From positions 1 through 32,120 of the forward strand of contig URHT01000021.1 in assembly GCA_900547745.1 (NCBI GenBank): DNA of 32,120 nt, read 5' to 3'. Origin of the DNA: an uncultured Eubacteriales bacterium (GTDB taxonomy: Bacteria; Bacillota; Clostridia; Oscillospirales; Oscillospiraceae). Positions 1 to 9,701 of the stretch are shown here, piece after piece. Under the pieces are notes generated by a model that saw only the letters and a program-made list of their open reading frames with translations, was not told where the DNA came from and did not search any database. Within the stretch, counting starts at the first letter, position 1. Every line of letters starts with the position of its first letter. Made by a program: the position numbers and the translations under genes.

Positions 1-55
1 CGGCCACCTTACCGGAGGTATCGGGAACCTGCTTAACAGTGACGATGATTTTCAT
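1..55 (-). CDS. etfB: Electron transfer flavoprotein beta subunit, N-terminal 18 codons (cut by window edge)
   Basis: Only the first 18 codons are present, reading MKIIVTVKQVPDTSGKVA. That is the typical opening of EtfB, in which a VKQVPDT-like segment begins the FAD/AMP-binding fold. The ATG at 53-55 is preceded on the minus strand by GGGAGG seven bases upstream, and the gene begins 15 bases after the acyl-CoA dehydrogenase stop, so the two are co-transcribed. EtfB with EtfA carries electrons to or from butyryl-CoA dehydrogenase; in anaerobes the complex can bifurcate electrons to ferredoxin. The rest of the gene, and presumably etfA, lie left of the window. Confidence 0.85.
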   Translation of the reverse strand, partial: MKIIVTVKQVPDTSGKVA

Positions 56-70
56 GTGCATACCTCCCTC

Positions 71-1210
<1,140 letters not shown>

Positions 1211-1250
1211 GTTGTTTCTCCTATATTTTTACTCTGTTTCAGAACGGTTC

Positions 1251-1688
1251 TCATAAAGGCATCCAGCTGCCGCCGGCAGTGGCCAGCAGCTTGCCGGTGG
1301 CGGCGTCGGTCAGCTCCGCCCGCTGGCGGATGAGGCTGCGCCCTGCCTTGACGATGAACACCTTCAGGTGCAGCTCCATACCAAAATCCACACCCCGCAG
1401 AAAGGACACCGTCATATCCGTGGTGGTGGCCTCGTTGTCTCCGGCGGTGAAATTGGCAACGACGCCGAAGGCCGTATCGAACATCCCGGCGATGGCGCCG
1501 CCGTGGATTCCGCCCTTTTCGTTGATCTGCCACGTCTGGGTGGGAAATGCGTAGGTGACGGTCTGCGCTTCATAATCGCAGTCCACGAGACGGGCCTGCA
1601 TTTTCTCGTCAAAGCCGCCGTCGTGCAGGTTCAGGTAGTGCTCGGACTTCTCCTGCACCAGCTGGAGCCATGCTTGTTTTTTGTCCAT
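1251..1688 (-). CDS. PaaI/YdiI-type hotdog-fold acyl-CoA thioesterase
   Basis: A 145-residue single-domain hotdog protein. The signature GGIHGGAIAGMFDTAFG (about 59-75) matches the PaaI/4HBT helix, in which the HGG turn and a downstream acidic residue act on the thioester. The C-terminal half has the usual beta strands (TTTDMTVSFLRGVD, LKVFIVKAGRSLI). The start lies 9 bases from the abfD stop, with its SD overlapping the end of that gene, so translation is probably coupled. In this operon it may hydrolyse acyl-CoAs that accumulate, such as 4-hydroxybutyryl-, crotonyl- or butyryl-CoA, freeing CoA. The substrate is inference; the fold is clear. Confidence 0.8.
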   Translation of the reverse strand: MDKKQAWLQLVQEKSEHYLNLHDGGFDEKMQARLVDCDYEAQTVTYAFPTQTWQINEKGGIHGGAIAGMFDTAFGVVANFTAGDNEATTTDMTVSFLRGVDFGMELHLKVFIVKAGRSLIRQRAELTDAATGKLLATAGGSWMPL

Positions 1689-1697
1689 ACCGTCCTC

Positions 1698-3173
1698 TTA
1701 TTTCTCGATGCCGGCAATGTTCTTCGCCAGCTTCTTCTTGCCCTGAATGTTGCCCTGTCGGGCGATCATGATGCGCTGCGCCTGAGGAGAGCCTGCACCG
1801 TGCATGGACTCGGTGCGGTAACCCACGGCGGCGGCGCCAAGACACATATTTTCCAAGAACCGCATGACCTTCTGGCGGTCCTCGGTGCTGACGCCCTCCC
1901 GGGCGGCGAAAAACTTGTTGCAGATGTCACCGATGGTCTCGCCGTTGTTGCCCACCACGGTGTCGGACTTGAAGTCCGTCTCGCTGGGCATGGTGACCAT
2001 CAATCCGCCGGCGATGTCCTCGGCAAGGCGCACGATCTCATAGGGGAAGCGGGTGACATTCTGCTTGCAGACGTTGGCCAGCAGCAGGTCGATCTGATAG
2101 TTGCCCGCCTTGGTGGGGCAGCCCTCGCAGGAGCAGGCGATACCGCAGGAGTACAGCGTCTCGTTGAGATGGGTCATCTCAATGAGCTTGTCCTTGACGG
2201 CGCTGGCCTTCTCCACGCCGTTGTACTCGGCAGCCAGTGCCGCCGCGCCGATGACCACGTCGCCCACGCCTACCTTGCAGCCGCCGTAGCTCTGGCGGTG
2301 GTAGCCGGCGAAGCGCTCCACGATCATGCCGGCGAACTCGTACTCGCCGTTGAGGAAAATGTACTCATTGGGGATAAACACATGGTCGAGAACCACCAGT
2401 GCCTCCTGACCGCCGAATTTGGCGTTGCCCACGTCGATGCAGCCGTCCTCCATCTTGCGGGTGTCGCAGGACTGGCGGCCGTAGATCATATACAGCCCCT
2501 CGGCGTCGGTGGGGCAGGCGAAGGACACGGCATAGTCCTTATCGGCCTCGCCCATGGCGATGGTGGGCATAAAAATGTGCCAGTGGGAATTGATGGAGCC
2601 GGTCTGGTGGCATTTCGCGCCGCAGACCACGATGCCGTCGGGGCGGCGCTCCACCACATGGACGTACATATCCGGGTCGGCCTGCTCGTGAGGCGCCTTG
2701 GAGCGGTCGCCCTTGGGATCGGTCATGGCACCGTCCACCGTCAGGTCGTTGTCCTGCACGTAGATGAGGAACTTCTTGAAGTTCTCGTGATAGCTTGTGC
2801 CGTACTTCTCGTCGATCTCATAGGTGGAGGAGTAGACGGCGTTGAAGGCGTCCATGCCCACGCAGCGCTGGAAGCAGCTGGCCGTCTTCTGGCCCAGCAG
2901 GCGCTGCATCTTCACCTTTTTCACCAGATCGTCCGCGGACTGGTGGAGATGGGTGAAGCGGTTGATCTTCCGGCCCGTCAGGCTGGAGGTAGCGGTCATG
3001 AGATCGGCGTACTGGGGATCCTGGGCCAGCGCGTAGGTCATGGCCACGCAGTTGATGGAGGGACGGATCATGGGGTGATCCACCCAGTTGTCGAGCTTCT
3101 CGCCGAACATGTACACGCGGGTGTTCAGCCTGCGCAGGGAGTCGATGTACTCTTTCGCGGTCATCAATGCCAT
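1698..3173 (-). CDS. abfD: 4-hydroxybutyryl-CoA dehydratase / vinylacetyl-CoA delta-isomerase
   Basis: A 491-residue protein, essentially the length of Clostridium aminobutyricum AbfD. It converts 4-hydroxybutyryl-CoA to crotonyl-CoA by a ketyl-radical mechanism using FAD and a [4Fe-4S] cluster. The four cluster ligands are present at the expected spacing: Cys100 and Cys104 (CFQRC), His292 and Cys299 (GYHRQSYGGC). Glu257, Tyr296 and Lys300, which line the active site in the characterised enzyme, are also present. This separates it from the related 4-hydroxyphenylacetate hydroxylases, which lack the cluster. The ATG at 3173 is preceded by AAGGAGG, 12 bases after the CoA-transferase stop. It is the diagnostic gene of the 4-hydroxybutyrate (GABA or succinate) route to butyrate. 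Confidence 0.93.
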   Translation of the reverse strand: MALMTAKEYIDSLRRLNTRVYMFGEKLDNWVDHPMIRPSINCVAMTYALAQDPQYADLMTATSSLTGRKINRFTHLHQSADDLVKKVKMQRLLGQKTASCFQRCVGMDAFNAVYSSTYEIDEKYGTSYHENFKKFLIYVQDNDLTVDGAMTDPKGDRSKAPHEQADPDMYVHVVERRPDGIVVCGAKCHQTGSINSHWHIFMPTIAMGEADKDYAVSFACPTDAEGLYMIYGRQSCDTRKMEDGCIDVGNAKFGGQEALVVLDHVFIPNEYIFLNGEYEFAGMIVERFAGYHRQSYGGCKVGVGDVVIGAAALAAEYNGVEKASAVKDKLIEMTHLNETLYSCGIACSCEGCPTKAGNYQIDLLLANVCKQNVTRFPYEIVRLAEDIAGGLMVTMPSETDFKSDTVVGNNGETIGDICNKFFAAREGVSTEDRQKVMRFLENMCLGAAAVGYRTESMHGAGSPQAQRIMIARQGNIQGKKKLAKNIAGIEK

Positions 3174-3185
3174 TCTTGTTCCTCC

Positions 3186-4745
3186 TTAATTGTCGTCGGC
3201 CAGACCCATCTTCTCCTCGCGGAAGATGCGGCTGTCCATCAGCTTCGGGTCGGGGGCGATTTTGGGTAAGAACTCCATCTGCTCCAGCACCTGCGTCTGG
3301 AGGTCGATGCCGGGGGCGATCTCAATAAGGGTCACGCCGTCGGGCCGCAGCTCAAACACGGCGCGCTCGGTGATGTACAGCACAGGCTGGGCCGTCTCCA
3401 CGGCGTACCTGCCGGAAAAGGTGATGTGCTCCACCTGCCGGACGAACTTCTTCTTCGCGCCCTCCTGCGTGATGACCAATGCGCCGTCACGGCACTCGGT
3501 CTTTAAGCCCTTGGCGGTGAAGGTGCCGCAGTAGACCACCTTTTTGGCGTTCTGGGTGATGTCGATAAACCCGCCGGCGCCGGCAAGACGGGTGCCGAAC
3601 TTGGAGACGTTCAGATCGCCGTTGGGGGCCGTCTCGGCAAGGCCAAGGAAGGCTACATCCAGTCCGCCGCCCTGATAGAAGTCGAACTGCACGTTGTGGG
3701 GCAGGATCGCCATGGCGTTGGCGGAGGCGCCGAACTGGGTGCCTCCCATGGGAACGCCGGCAATGGAGCCGGCCTCCACCGTCAGGGTCATCTTGTCGCT
3801 GATGCCCTCCTCGGCGGCCACGTTGGCGATCTTCTCCGGCACGCCGGTACCCAGATTCACGATGGCATCCTGGGGCAGCTCCATGGCGGCGCGGCGGGCG
3901 ATGATCTTCTTGGCATCCAGCGGAATGGCCGGGATGGCGTCCATGGGGATGCGATACTCGCCGGTGAGGCTGCCGTCATAGGGGGTCCCAAGGCACTGCA
4001 TATTGTCCTCGGCAGAGCCGATGACGACGGCATCCACATAGATACCGGGGATGGCCACCAGCTTGGGATCCAGCGTGCCGCCCTGCACCACCTTTTCCAC
4101 CTGGACGATGACCTTGCCGCCGGAGTTGCGGCAGGCCTGCGCCATGGCGGTGACGTCGATAGGCCCGATCTCGTGGTGGACGGTGCAGTTGCCGTACTCG
4201 TCGGCATAGCTGCCCCGGACGAACACCACGTTGATGGGGAAGGACTTATACAGCAGCCGCTCCTGCCCCTCGATGCTGACAAGCTTCACGATGTCCTCGG
4301 TGGTGGCGCTGTTCAGCTTGCCGCCGCCGTTGCGGGGATCCACAAAGGTATACAGGCCCACATGGGTGATGGTGCCGAGCTTGTGGGCGGCGATGTCACG
4401 GTACATATGGGAGATGACGCCCTGCGGCAGGTTGTAGGCCTCGATCTTGTTCTCCAGCGCCAGCGCGCCCAGAGAGGCGGCGCGATCCCAGTGGCCGCCG
4501 ATAACGCGCTTGACCATGCCCTCGTGGCCGTAATGGTCGCCGCCGGTGCCGTCCCGGTGACCCTGACCGGCTGCAAAGAACAGTGTCAGGTCACGGGGAT
4601 GGCCGGTTTCCAGAAATCGCTTTTCCACCGCTTTGCTGAGTGCCTCCGGGCAGGCAGAGCTGACAAAGCCGCCGGTGGAGATGGTGTCGCCGTCGTTGAC
4701 CAGCAGGGCGGCCTCCTCGGCGGAGATGATGCGTACCTTCTTCAT
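3186..4745 (-). CDS. Family I acyl-CoA:carboxylate CoA-transferase, fused alpha-beta (Pct/YdiF type)
   Basis: A 519-residue fusion of the two family I CoA-transferase halves. The first half (about 1-280) opens with the CoA-binding region GDTISTGGFVSSACPEAL. The second half contains the catalytic glutamate, Glu324, in TLTVEAGSIAGVPMGG, at the same residue number as in Clostridium propionicum propionate CoA-transferase. By context the enzyme would activate 4-hydroxybutyrate with acetyl-CoA or butyryl-CoA, feeding AbfD and releasing butyrate. Note that the classical 4-hydroxybutyrate CoA-transferase (AbfT/Cat2) is a different, shorter protein of about 430-440 residues, so this would be a substitution by the Pct/YdiF type. 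The SD contains a run of seven G residues. Acetoacetate or propionate as acceptor are alternatives. Confidence 0.85.
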   Translation of the reverse strand: MKKVRIISAEEAALLVNDGDTISTGGFVSSACPEALSKAVEKRFLETGHPRDLTLFFAAGQGHRDGTGGDHYGHEGMVKRVIGGHWDRAASLGALALENKIEAYNLPQGVISHMYRDIAAHKLGTITHVGLYTFVDPRNGGGKLNSATTEDIVKLVSIEGQERLLYKSFPINVVFVRGSYADEYGNCTVHHEIGPIDVTAMAQACRNSGGKVIVQVEKVVQGGTLDPKLVAIPGIYVDAVVIGSAEDNMQCLGTPYDGSLTGEYRIPMDAIPAIPLDAKKIIARRAAMELPQDAIVNLGTGVPEKIANVAAEEGISDKMTLTVEAGSIAGVPMGGTQFGASANAMAILPHNVQFDFYQGGGLDVAFLGLAETAPNGDLNVSKFGTRLAGAGGFIDITQNAKKVVYCGTFTAKGLKTECRDGALVITQEGAKKKFVRQVEHITFSGRYAVETAQPVLYITERAVFELRPDGVTLIEIAPGIDLQTQVLEQMEFLPKIAPDPKLMDSRIFREEKMGLADDN

Positions 4746-4757
4746 GCGCGCCCCCCC

Positions 4758-5534
4758 TTACTTGTTCCGGAAGGCGGCGGGACGCTTCTCCAGAAACGCG
4801 CCCATGCCCTCCTTTTGATCGGCGGTGGCGAAGCACATGGCGAACAGCTCGTTCTCCACGGCGATGCCGCCGTCAATGTCCATCTGCATGCCCCGGTCGA
4901 TGCATGCCTTGGCATACTTCACGGCGATGGGGGCGTTCTTGGTAAAGGACTTTGCCATCTCCAGCGCGCCGTCCATCAGGGCTTCGGGGGCGTAGACGGC
5001 ATTGACAAGGCCGATTTCCTTGGCCTCGTCGGCCTTGATCATCCTGCCGGAGAAGATCAGCTCCTTGGCCTTGGCAACGCCCACGCGGCGGGGCAGGCGC
5101 TGGGTGCCGGAGAAGCCGGGGGTGATGCCCAGACCCACCTCGGGCTGGCCGAACTTGGCCTTCTCGGAGGCCAGAATGATGTCGCAGCTCAGCGCCAGCT
5201 CACAACCGCCGCCCAGAGCGAAGCCGTTGACCGCGGCGATGGTGGGGAACTCCAGCTTTTCGATGCGGCGCATAAGGGCGCTGCCCCGCCGGCCCCAGCG
5301 GCGGCCGCCGTCCAGATCCAGCGGATACTGCTCGCCGATATCGGCGCCGGCCACGAAGGAGCGGCCCTCGCCGGTGAGGATCAGGCAGCGGACATCGCGG
5401 TCGTTCTCCAGCGCCGTCACCACCTGCTCCAGCTCCGCGATGACGTCGCCGTTCAGGGCATTCAGGGCCTCGGGCCGGTCGATGGTCACAATGGCGATGC
5501 TGTCTTGCTTTTCAAATCGTACTGTCTGAGACAT
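4758..5534 (-). CDS. Enoyl-CoA hydratase/crotonase
   Basis: A 258-residue crotonase-superfamily protein with both catalytic glutamates, Glu112 (GGGCELALSCD) and Glu132 (GQPEVGLGITPG). The oxyanion-hole segments AGADI (62-66) and GFALGGG (104-110) are also present, so this is a true hydratase rather than a degenerate family member. It would interconvert crotonyl-CoA and 3-hydroxybutyryl-CoA, linking the AbfD product to the acetoacetyl-CoA/acetyl-CoA oxidative branch. No 3-hydroxybutyryl-CoA dehydrogenase or thiolase is in the window, so those partners must be elsewhere. The SD AGGAG lies about nine bases before the ATG. It is separated from the CoA-transferase by only 12 bases. Confidence 0.88.
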   Translation of the reverse strand: MSQTVRFEKQDSIAIVTIDRPEALNALNGDVIAELEQVVTALENDRDVRCLILTGEGRSFVAGADIGEQYPLDLDGGRRWGRRGSALMRRIEKLEFPTIAAVNGFALGGGCELALSCDIILASEKAKFGQPEVGLGITPGFSGTQRLPRRVGVAKAKELIFSGRMIKADEAKEIGLVNAVYAPEALMDGALEMAKSFTKNAPIAVKYAKACIDRGMQMDIDGGIAVENELFAMCFATADQKEGMGAFLEKRPAAFRNK

Positions 5535-5590
5535 AAGCTCTTTCTCCTGTTCTGCGCCCCGGTCAGGGTGTTATTTGTTTCAGGCGGCGC

Positions 5591-6772
5591 TCAATAGCAC
5601 TCGCGGTAGATGGCTTCCTCGGAGGCCAGATCAAAGGGATAGTAGGCGTTGGTCATCAGGCGCTGCTGGTTGGCCTCCACACTGAGCGGGAAGGACTTGA
5701 AGTCCGCCTCAGTGAACCCGCAGTCCCGCAGGGGGCGCAGCGGCAGAATGCGCTGCAGCAAATCGCACAGGTAGCCGATGGCGTCCTCCGCCTTGCAGCC
5801 GGTGATGTCAGCCACCAGCTTCTTGAAGCGCATAATCTCGCCGTCGGGATCGCCGCGGTCATAGTAGCGCAGGATGGCGCCGAACAGCATGTAGTTGCTC
5901 TCACCGTGGGGAACATGGTAAGTGCCGCCCAGCGGGAAGCTCATGCCGTGGACAGGGCCGCAGCCCGCCTTCAGGAAGGCGATACCGGCAAAAAAGCTGG
6001 CAGTCACGAACTGGTCCATGTAGTCGAAGCGGGCGTCCGGCCCCTTCTCGTCAATGAGCTTGAAGCCCTTGAGGATCATGTCCATGGCCTTTTCGGAAAA
6101 CATCTCGCTGGTCAGTGTCTTGCGGTGAGGGCTGAGGAAGGACTCGGTAGCGTGAACCAGCGCGTCGATGGCGGAGCAGGCGAAGGGCTTGTAGGGCAGG
6201 GTGCGCAGCAGCTCCGGGATCAGGCAGACCTTGTTGGGGATGATGTCATCGGATACGATACCCAGCTTCGTCTCGCCGCCGGTGAGCCGGCCGTCGATCT
6301 CCGTTTGTACGATGGCCACGGAGATATTGGTACACTCGCTGCCGGTACCGCAGGTAGTGGGCACAGCGATGACCTCCTTCTCGTGGACGATAGGGAAGCG
6401 CTTGTAGTACAGCTCATGGACGGAGGTGGGACGCTTGCAGCCCAGCAGCTTGCAAAGATCCATGATGGCGCCGCCGCCTACGGCGATGACACGGTCATAG
6501 CTGTCGTAGGGGATGGCGTCGTACATGGTCTGGATCATGGCCTCGGAGGGCTCGCCGGCGCCAAACTTCTCCTGAAACACGAAGCTGCAGGGAAGACCCA
6601 GTTCCTTCATGAAGGGGGTATAGATGAACTCGTTGGTCAGCACCACATCGCGTTCATTCAGGTTGAATTCCTCTGCCATCTGGGCAAAGGCCTGGAATTT
6701 ATACACAGTGGGCGCGAAGATGATCTCGCGCTTGTCCGCCATCAGGCTGGCGGAGAAAGCATCCATTGCCAT
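5591..6772 (-). CDS. 4hbD: Iron-containing alcohol dehydrogenase, likely 4-hydroxybutyrate dehydrogenase
   Basis: A 393-residue group III (Fe-ADH) protein. The NAD-binding GGG turn is at 99-101 (AVGGGAIMDLCKLLG). Metal ligands Asp203, His207 (AIDALVHATE), His275 (GPVHGMSFPLGG) and His289 (HVPHGESN) follow the family spacing. The N-terminal half resembles 4-hydroxybutyrate dehydrogenases of C. kluyveri and C. aminobutyricum, and its neighbours AbfD and the CoA-transferase act on 4-hydroxybutyrate. It would reduce succinate semialdehyde to 4-hydroxybutyrate, or run in reverse. The first ATG at 6772 fits AAAGGAG with a seven-base gap; a second ATG two codons later is possible. No succinate-semialdehyde-forming enzyme is present nearby. 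Another omega-hydroxy acid or diol substrate cannot be excluded. Confidence 0.8.
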   Translation of the reverse strand: MAMDAFSASLMADKREIIFAPTVYKFQAFAQMAEEFNLNERDVVLTNEFIYTPFMKELGLPCSFVFQEKFGAGEPSEAMIQTMYDAIPYDSYDRVIAVGGGAIMDLCKLLGCKRPTSVHELYYKRFPIVHEKEVIAVPTTCGTGSECTNISVAIVQTEIDGRLTGGETKLGIVSDDIIPNKVCLIPELLRTLPYKPFACSAIDALVHATESFLSPHRKTLTSEMFSEKAMDMILKGFKLIDEKGPDARFDYMDQFVTASFFAGIAFLKAGCGPVHGMSFPLGGTYHVPHGESNYMLFGAILRYYDRGDPDGEIMRFKKLVADITGCKAEDAIGYLCDLLQRILPLRPLRDCGFTEADFKSFPLSVEANQQRLMTNAYYPFDLASEEAIYRECY

Positions 6773-6797
6773 GTTTGTTCTCCTTTATCTTTCTGTC

Positions 6798-7769
6798 TTA
6801 TTTCCGCTGAATGGCGCGCCTGACGGCGGCCACGATGTTGGCGGCCCGCAGGCCGTATTCGTCCATTAGGAAGGACTGAGGGCCTACCTGTCCAAACTCG
6901 TCCTGCACGCCCACAAATTCCTGCACGGCGGGGCGGTTCTTCGCAAGGCAGTTGGCCACGGCGCTGCCCAGACCGCAGGTGACATTGTGGTTCTCGGCGG
7001 TGACGATGGCACCGGTCTCGGCGGCGCACTTCACCACCAGTTCCTCGTCCAGCGGCTTCCATGTGAACATATCCACCACCCGGACGGAGATGCCCTCCCG
7101 CTCCAGCAGCTCGCCGGCCTTCAGCGCCTCGTCCACCATGATGCCGGAGGCGATGACGGTAACGGCGTCGCAGTTGCTCTCCCGCAGGACGACGCCCTTA
7201 CCCAGCTGGAACACGGAGCCGTCGCCGTAGACCTGCACGATATCCTTGCGGACGAAGCGTGTATAGGTAACGCAGTCACAGTCCGCCGTCTGACGGGTAA
7301 CGGAGGCAAGCTGCGCGTAGTCGCAGGGGTCGGTGACCACCGCGTGGGGGATCGCCATATACATGGCGGCGTCCTCCAGCGGCATATGGGTGCCGCCGTT
7401 GAAGGCGGCGCACACGCCCGCGTCGGAGCCGAATACGTGAACCGGCAGGCCGGCGTAGGCGGCGGACATATAGATCTGGTCGTAGATGCGGCGGGAGGCG
7501 AAGGTGCCGAAGGTGTGGAGATACACCTTCTTGCCGGTGGCGGCAAGGCCGGCGCAGACGCCGGCGGCGTTGGCCTCGGCGATGCCCGCCTCCAGCGCAC
7601 GGTCGGGATAGGCGGCCATGAGCTGCTTGGTGTTGACGCAGCCCATCAGGTCGCAGTCCACATAGCACACGCTTTTGTCGGCGGCCATCATGTCCTTCAG
7701 CGTCAGGGCAAAGGCGTCACGGCAGGCGCGGCTGTCCTTTTCATGCTTGGCAATAAGCTCAATCTTCAT
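6798..7769 (-). CDS. Transketolase, C-terminal (pyrimidine-binding and C) subunit
   Basis: A 323-residue half-transketolase comprising the thiamine-diphosphate pyrimidine-binding domain (about 10-180) and the C-terminal domain. Glu65 in GIAEAN corresponds to the cofactor-activating glutamate of IAEQ-type transketolases and DXS; the glutamine normally following it is alanine here. ASRRIYDQIYMSAAY is the usual dimer/active-site segment. It follows the N-terminal subunit by 12 bases with a strong AAGGAGG, so the two form one heteromeric enzyme. Within this operon it would process pentulose- or related ketose-phosphates. It could be an ordinary transketolase or a specialised one, such as the split apulose-4-phosphate transketolases; sequence alone does not decide. 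Confidence 0.85.
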   Translation of the reverse strand: MKIELIAKHEKDSRACRDAFALTLKDMMAADKSVCYVDCDLMGCVNTKQLMAAYPDRALEAGIAEANAAGVCAGLAATGKKVYLHTFGTFASRRIYDQIYMSAAYAGLPVHVFGSDAGVCAAFNGGTHMPLEDAAMYMAIPHAVVTDPCDYAQLASVTRQTADCDCVTYTRFVRKDIVQVYGDGSVFQLGKGVVLRESNCDAVTVIASGIMVDEALKAGELLEREGISVRVVDMFTWKPLDEELVVKCAAETGAIVTAENHNVTCGLGSAVANCLAKNRPAVQEFVGVQDEFGQVGPQSFLMDEYGLRAANIVAAVRRAIQRK

Positions 7770-7781
7770 TTCCGCACCTCC

Positions 7782-8618
7782 TTAGTCCAGTGCCGCCAGC
7801 GCCTGCTGTGCGGCGGAGATGGCTTCCTGCCACGTCTCTTCGCCGGGCTGGGAGGAGTGCTCCCGCTTGGGCTCGGCAAACGTGGCGCCCTTGCCCTTGA
7901 TGGTATCCAGCACGATGCAGCTGGGCACGCCCTTCTTAGCGCAGGCGTTTTCGATAGCATCGTAAATGGCCTGCACATCGTGGCCGTCGATCTCCTGCGT
8001 ATAGAGGCCGAAGCCTGCCGCCTTTTTGGCGATATCGCCGTGGTCGAGGATGTCGGCAGTCCTGCCGTCCAGCTGATAGCCGTTGTTGTCGATGAAATAG
8101 ATGAGGTTGTCCAGCTTGTGGGCGTAGGCGAAGTGGAACGCCTCCCACACCTGGCCCTCGTCGGCCTCGCCGTCACCGATGACGCAGAACACGCGGTTCC
8201 GGCGGCCGTCGATCCTGTTGCCCAGCGCCGCGCCGGCGGCGGTGGACGCGCCCTGCCCCAGAGAGCCGGTAGTCAGATCCACGCCGGGTGTCAGCTTGCG
8301 GTCGGTGTGGCTGGGAAACCTGGTATGGGGCTGGTTCAGGGTATAGGCGTCCTCCATGGGGTAGAAGCCCATGAGGCCGAAGGTGGCGTAGGCCACCGGG
8401 CCGGCGTGGCCTTTGCTGAGCACCAGCCAGTCGCGATCCGGATCCCGGGGGTTCTTGGGGTCAAAGTGCATGACCTCGCCATACAGCACAGCCATCAGAT
8501 CCGCCAGATCCATAGAGCCGCCCACATGGCCGAAGCCCCGGGAGTGGATGACCTTCAGCGTTTCCAGCCGGATCCGGGCTGCCAGCTTCCGGAGTTCTTT
8601 TACGTTGGAACGTTTCAT
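7782..8618 (-). CDS. Transketolase, N-terminal (thiamine diphosphate-binding) subunit
   Basis: A 278-residue partner of the downstream C-terminal subunit. It has the diphosphate/Mg2+ motif GDG (148-150) ending in DNN (177-179). Active-site histidines are His31 (GHVGGS), His71 (SKGHA) and His104 (SHTD), and the TTGSLGQG segment follows at 116-123. The start at 8618 is preceded by GGGAAGGAG on the minus strand, and the stop of the upstream dehydrogenase is 19 bases away. Split transketolases are common in Firmicutes. Placement between two polyol-type dehydrogenases and the 4-hydroxybutyrate genes suggests a dedicated catabolic role rather than only pentose-phosphate housekeeping; that part is inference. 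Confidence 0.87.
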   Translation of the reverse strand: MKRSNVKELRKLAARIRLETLKVIHSRGFGHVGGSMDLADLMAVLYGEVMHFDPKNPRDPDRDWLVLSKGHAGPVAYATFGLMGFYPMEDAYTLNQPHTRFPSHTDRKLTPGVDLTTGSLGQGASTAAGAALGNRIDGRRNRVFCVIGDGEADEGQVWEAFHFAYAHKLDNLIYFIDNNGYQLDGRTADILDHGDIAKKAAGFGLYTQEIDGHDVQAIYDAIENACAKKGVPSCIVLDTIKGKGATFAEPKREHSSQPGEETWQEAISAAQQALAALD

Positions 8619-8637
8619 ACAGCGTCTCCTTCCCCTC

Positions 8638-9687
8638 TCAGGCGTCCTGCATGGAGGGATCAGGCATCAGCAGCACCTTGAAGCCGGTCTTGGCGATGGT
8701 CTGGCGGAAGCCCTCCTCCCACTGCTCCAGCGGCAGCGTGGTGCTGGCCAGCGGGTCGATGTTGATGAGGTGGTTCTCCAGCAGGCTCAGTGCCGTCAGC
8801 CAGGAGGTGCGCTCAGAGGCGTAGCTGTTGGTCAGGACGATCTCCTTGTACAGCGCCATATCCATGTCCATGGGGATGGGCTTGCCGGGAATGGCCACCT
8901 GCGCATAGGTGCCGGTCTTGCGCAGCGCCCGGAGGCAGAAATCGGCGGAGGAGGCCACGCCGGCACATTCATAGGCCACGTGAGGCCCCATGCCGCCGGT
9001 CAGCGCCAGGATCTTCTCCAGCGCGCCGTCCTCGTCCACGCGAACCGTCTCCTTGACGCCGCCCAGACGCTTGGCCATGGCGAAGCGCTCCGCATCGGAG
9101 GCAAGACCGGTCATGATGACCACACCGCCGTTGGCGTGTGCCACCTGCGCGGTCAGCTGGGCCATGACGCCGGCGCCGGACACCAGCACATAATCGCCGG
9201 CGTGAACCGTGGTGCGTTCGCAGACGGAGCGCACCACACAAGCCAGCGGTTCGCACAGGGCGGCCGTCTTCAGGGACACGCCCTCCGGCAGGCGGAACGC
9301 GTGGCGGGCCGGCAGGATGACGTACTCGGCAAAGCCGCCGTCGATGCCGCTGCCCACGCTCTTGCGCTGAGGGCACAGCATGCGCAGGCCCTGACGGCAC
9401 CATTCGCACTCCTCACAGGTCTCGATGGCCGTCAGCGTCACAATGCGGTCACCCACCTTGAAATCGGTGACGTCCTTGCCCACCTCCGCCACTACGCCGG
9501 AAAACTCGTGGCCGGTGATGATGGGCGGGTTGCTGGGATAGGTATCGTGCATCAGGTGAATGTCCGTGCCGCAGATGCCGCAGGCGTAGACCTTCACCTT
9601 GATGTCATGATCGCCGGGGACAGGCTCCGGAACGTCCATATACTGCATACAGTCGGGGCCGAGCTTCGTTTTTACCAACGCTTTCAT
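8638..9687 (-). CDS. Zinc-dependent polyol/sugar dehydrogenase (sorbitol/threonine dehydrogenase-like MDR)
   Basis: A 349-residue medium-chain dehydrogenase. Catalytic zinc ligands Cys39 (CGICGTD), His60 and Glu61 (GHEFSG) are present, as is the complete structural zinc lobe Cys91, Cys94, Cys97 and Cys105. The Rossmann segment VLVSGAGVMAQLTAQ (about 168-182) departs slightly from GxGxxG. Closest in layout to sorbitol/L-iditol, xylitol and threonine dehydrogenases. It would oxidise a secondary alcohol of a polyol or sugar with NAD(P)+. The SD GGAGG lies eight bases before the ATG. Its substrate is unknown; the neighbouring kinase, transketolase and aldolase make a polyol-to-ketose step the simplest reading. 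Confidence 0.82.
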   Translation of the reverse strand: MKALVKTKLGPDCMQYMDVPEPVPGDHDIKVKVYACGICGTDIHLMHDTYPSNPPIITGHEFSGVVAEVGKDVTDFKVGDRIVTLTAIETCEECEWCRQGLRMLCPQRKSVGSGIDGGFAEYVILPARHAFRLPEGVSLKTAALCEPLACVVRSVCERTTVHAGDYVLVSGAGVMAQLTAQVAHANGGVVIMTGLASDAERFAMAKRLGGVKETVRVDEDGALEKILALTGGMGPHVAYECAGVASSADFCLRALRKTGTYAQVAIPGKPIPMDMDMALYKEIVLTNSYASERTSWLTALSLLENHLINIDPLASTTLPLEQWEEGFRQTIAKTGFKVLLMPDPSMQDA

Positions 9688-9701
9688 GTCAGGAACCTCC
9701 G

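Noticed and set aside
1368..5597. Two plus-strand open frames of 633 codons each (1368-3269 and 3696-5597)
   Set aside because: Both are antisense to AbfD, the CoA-transferase and crotonase, with no SD and no recognisable domains.
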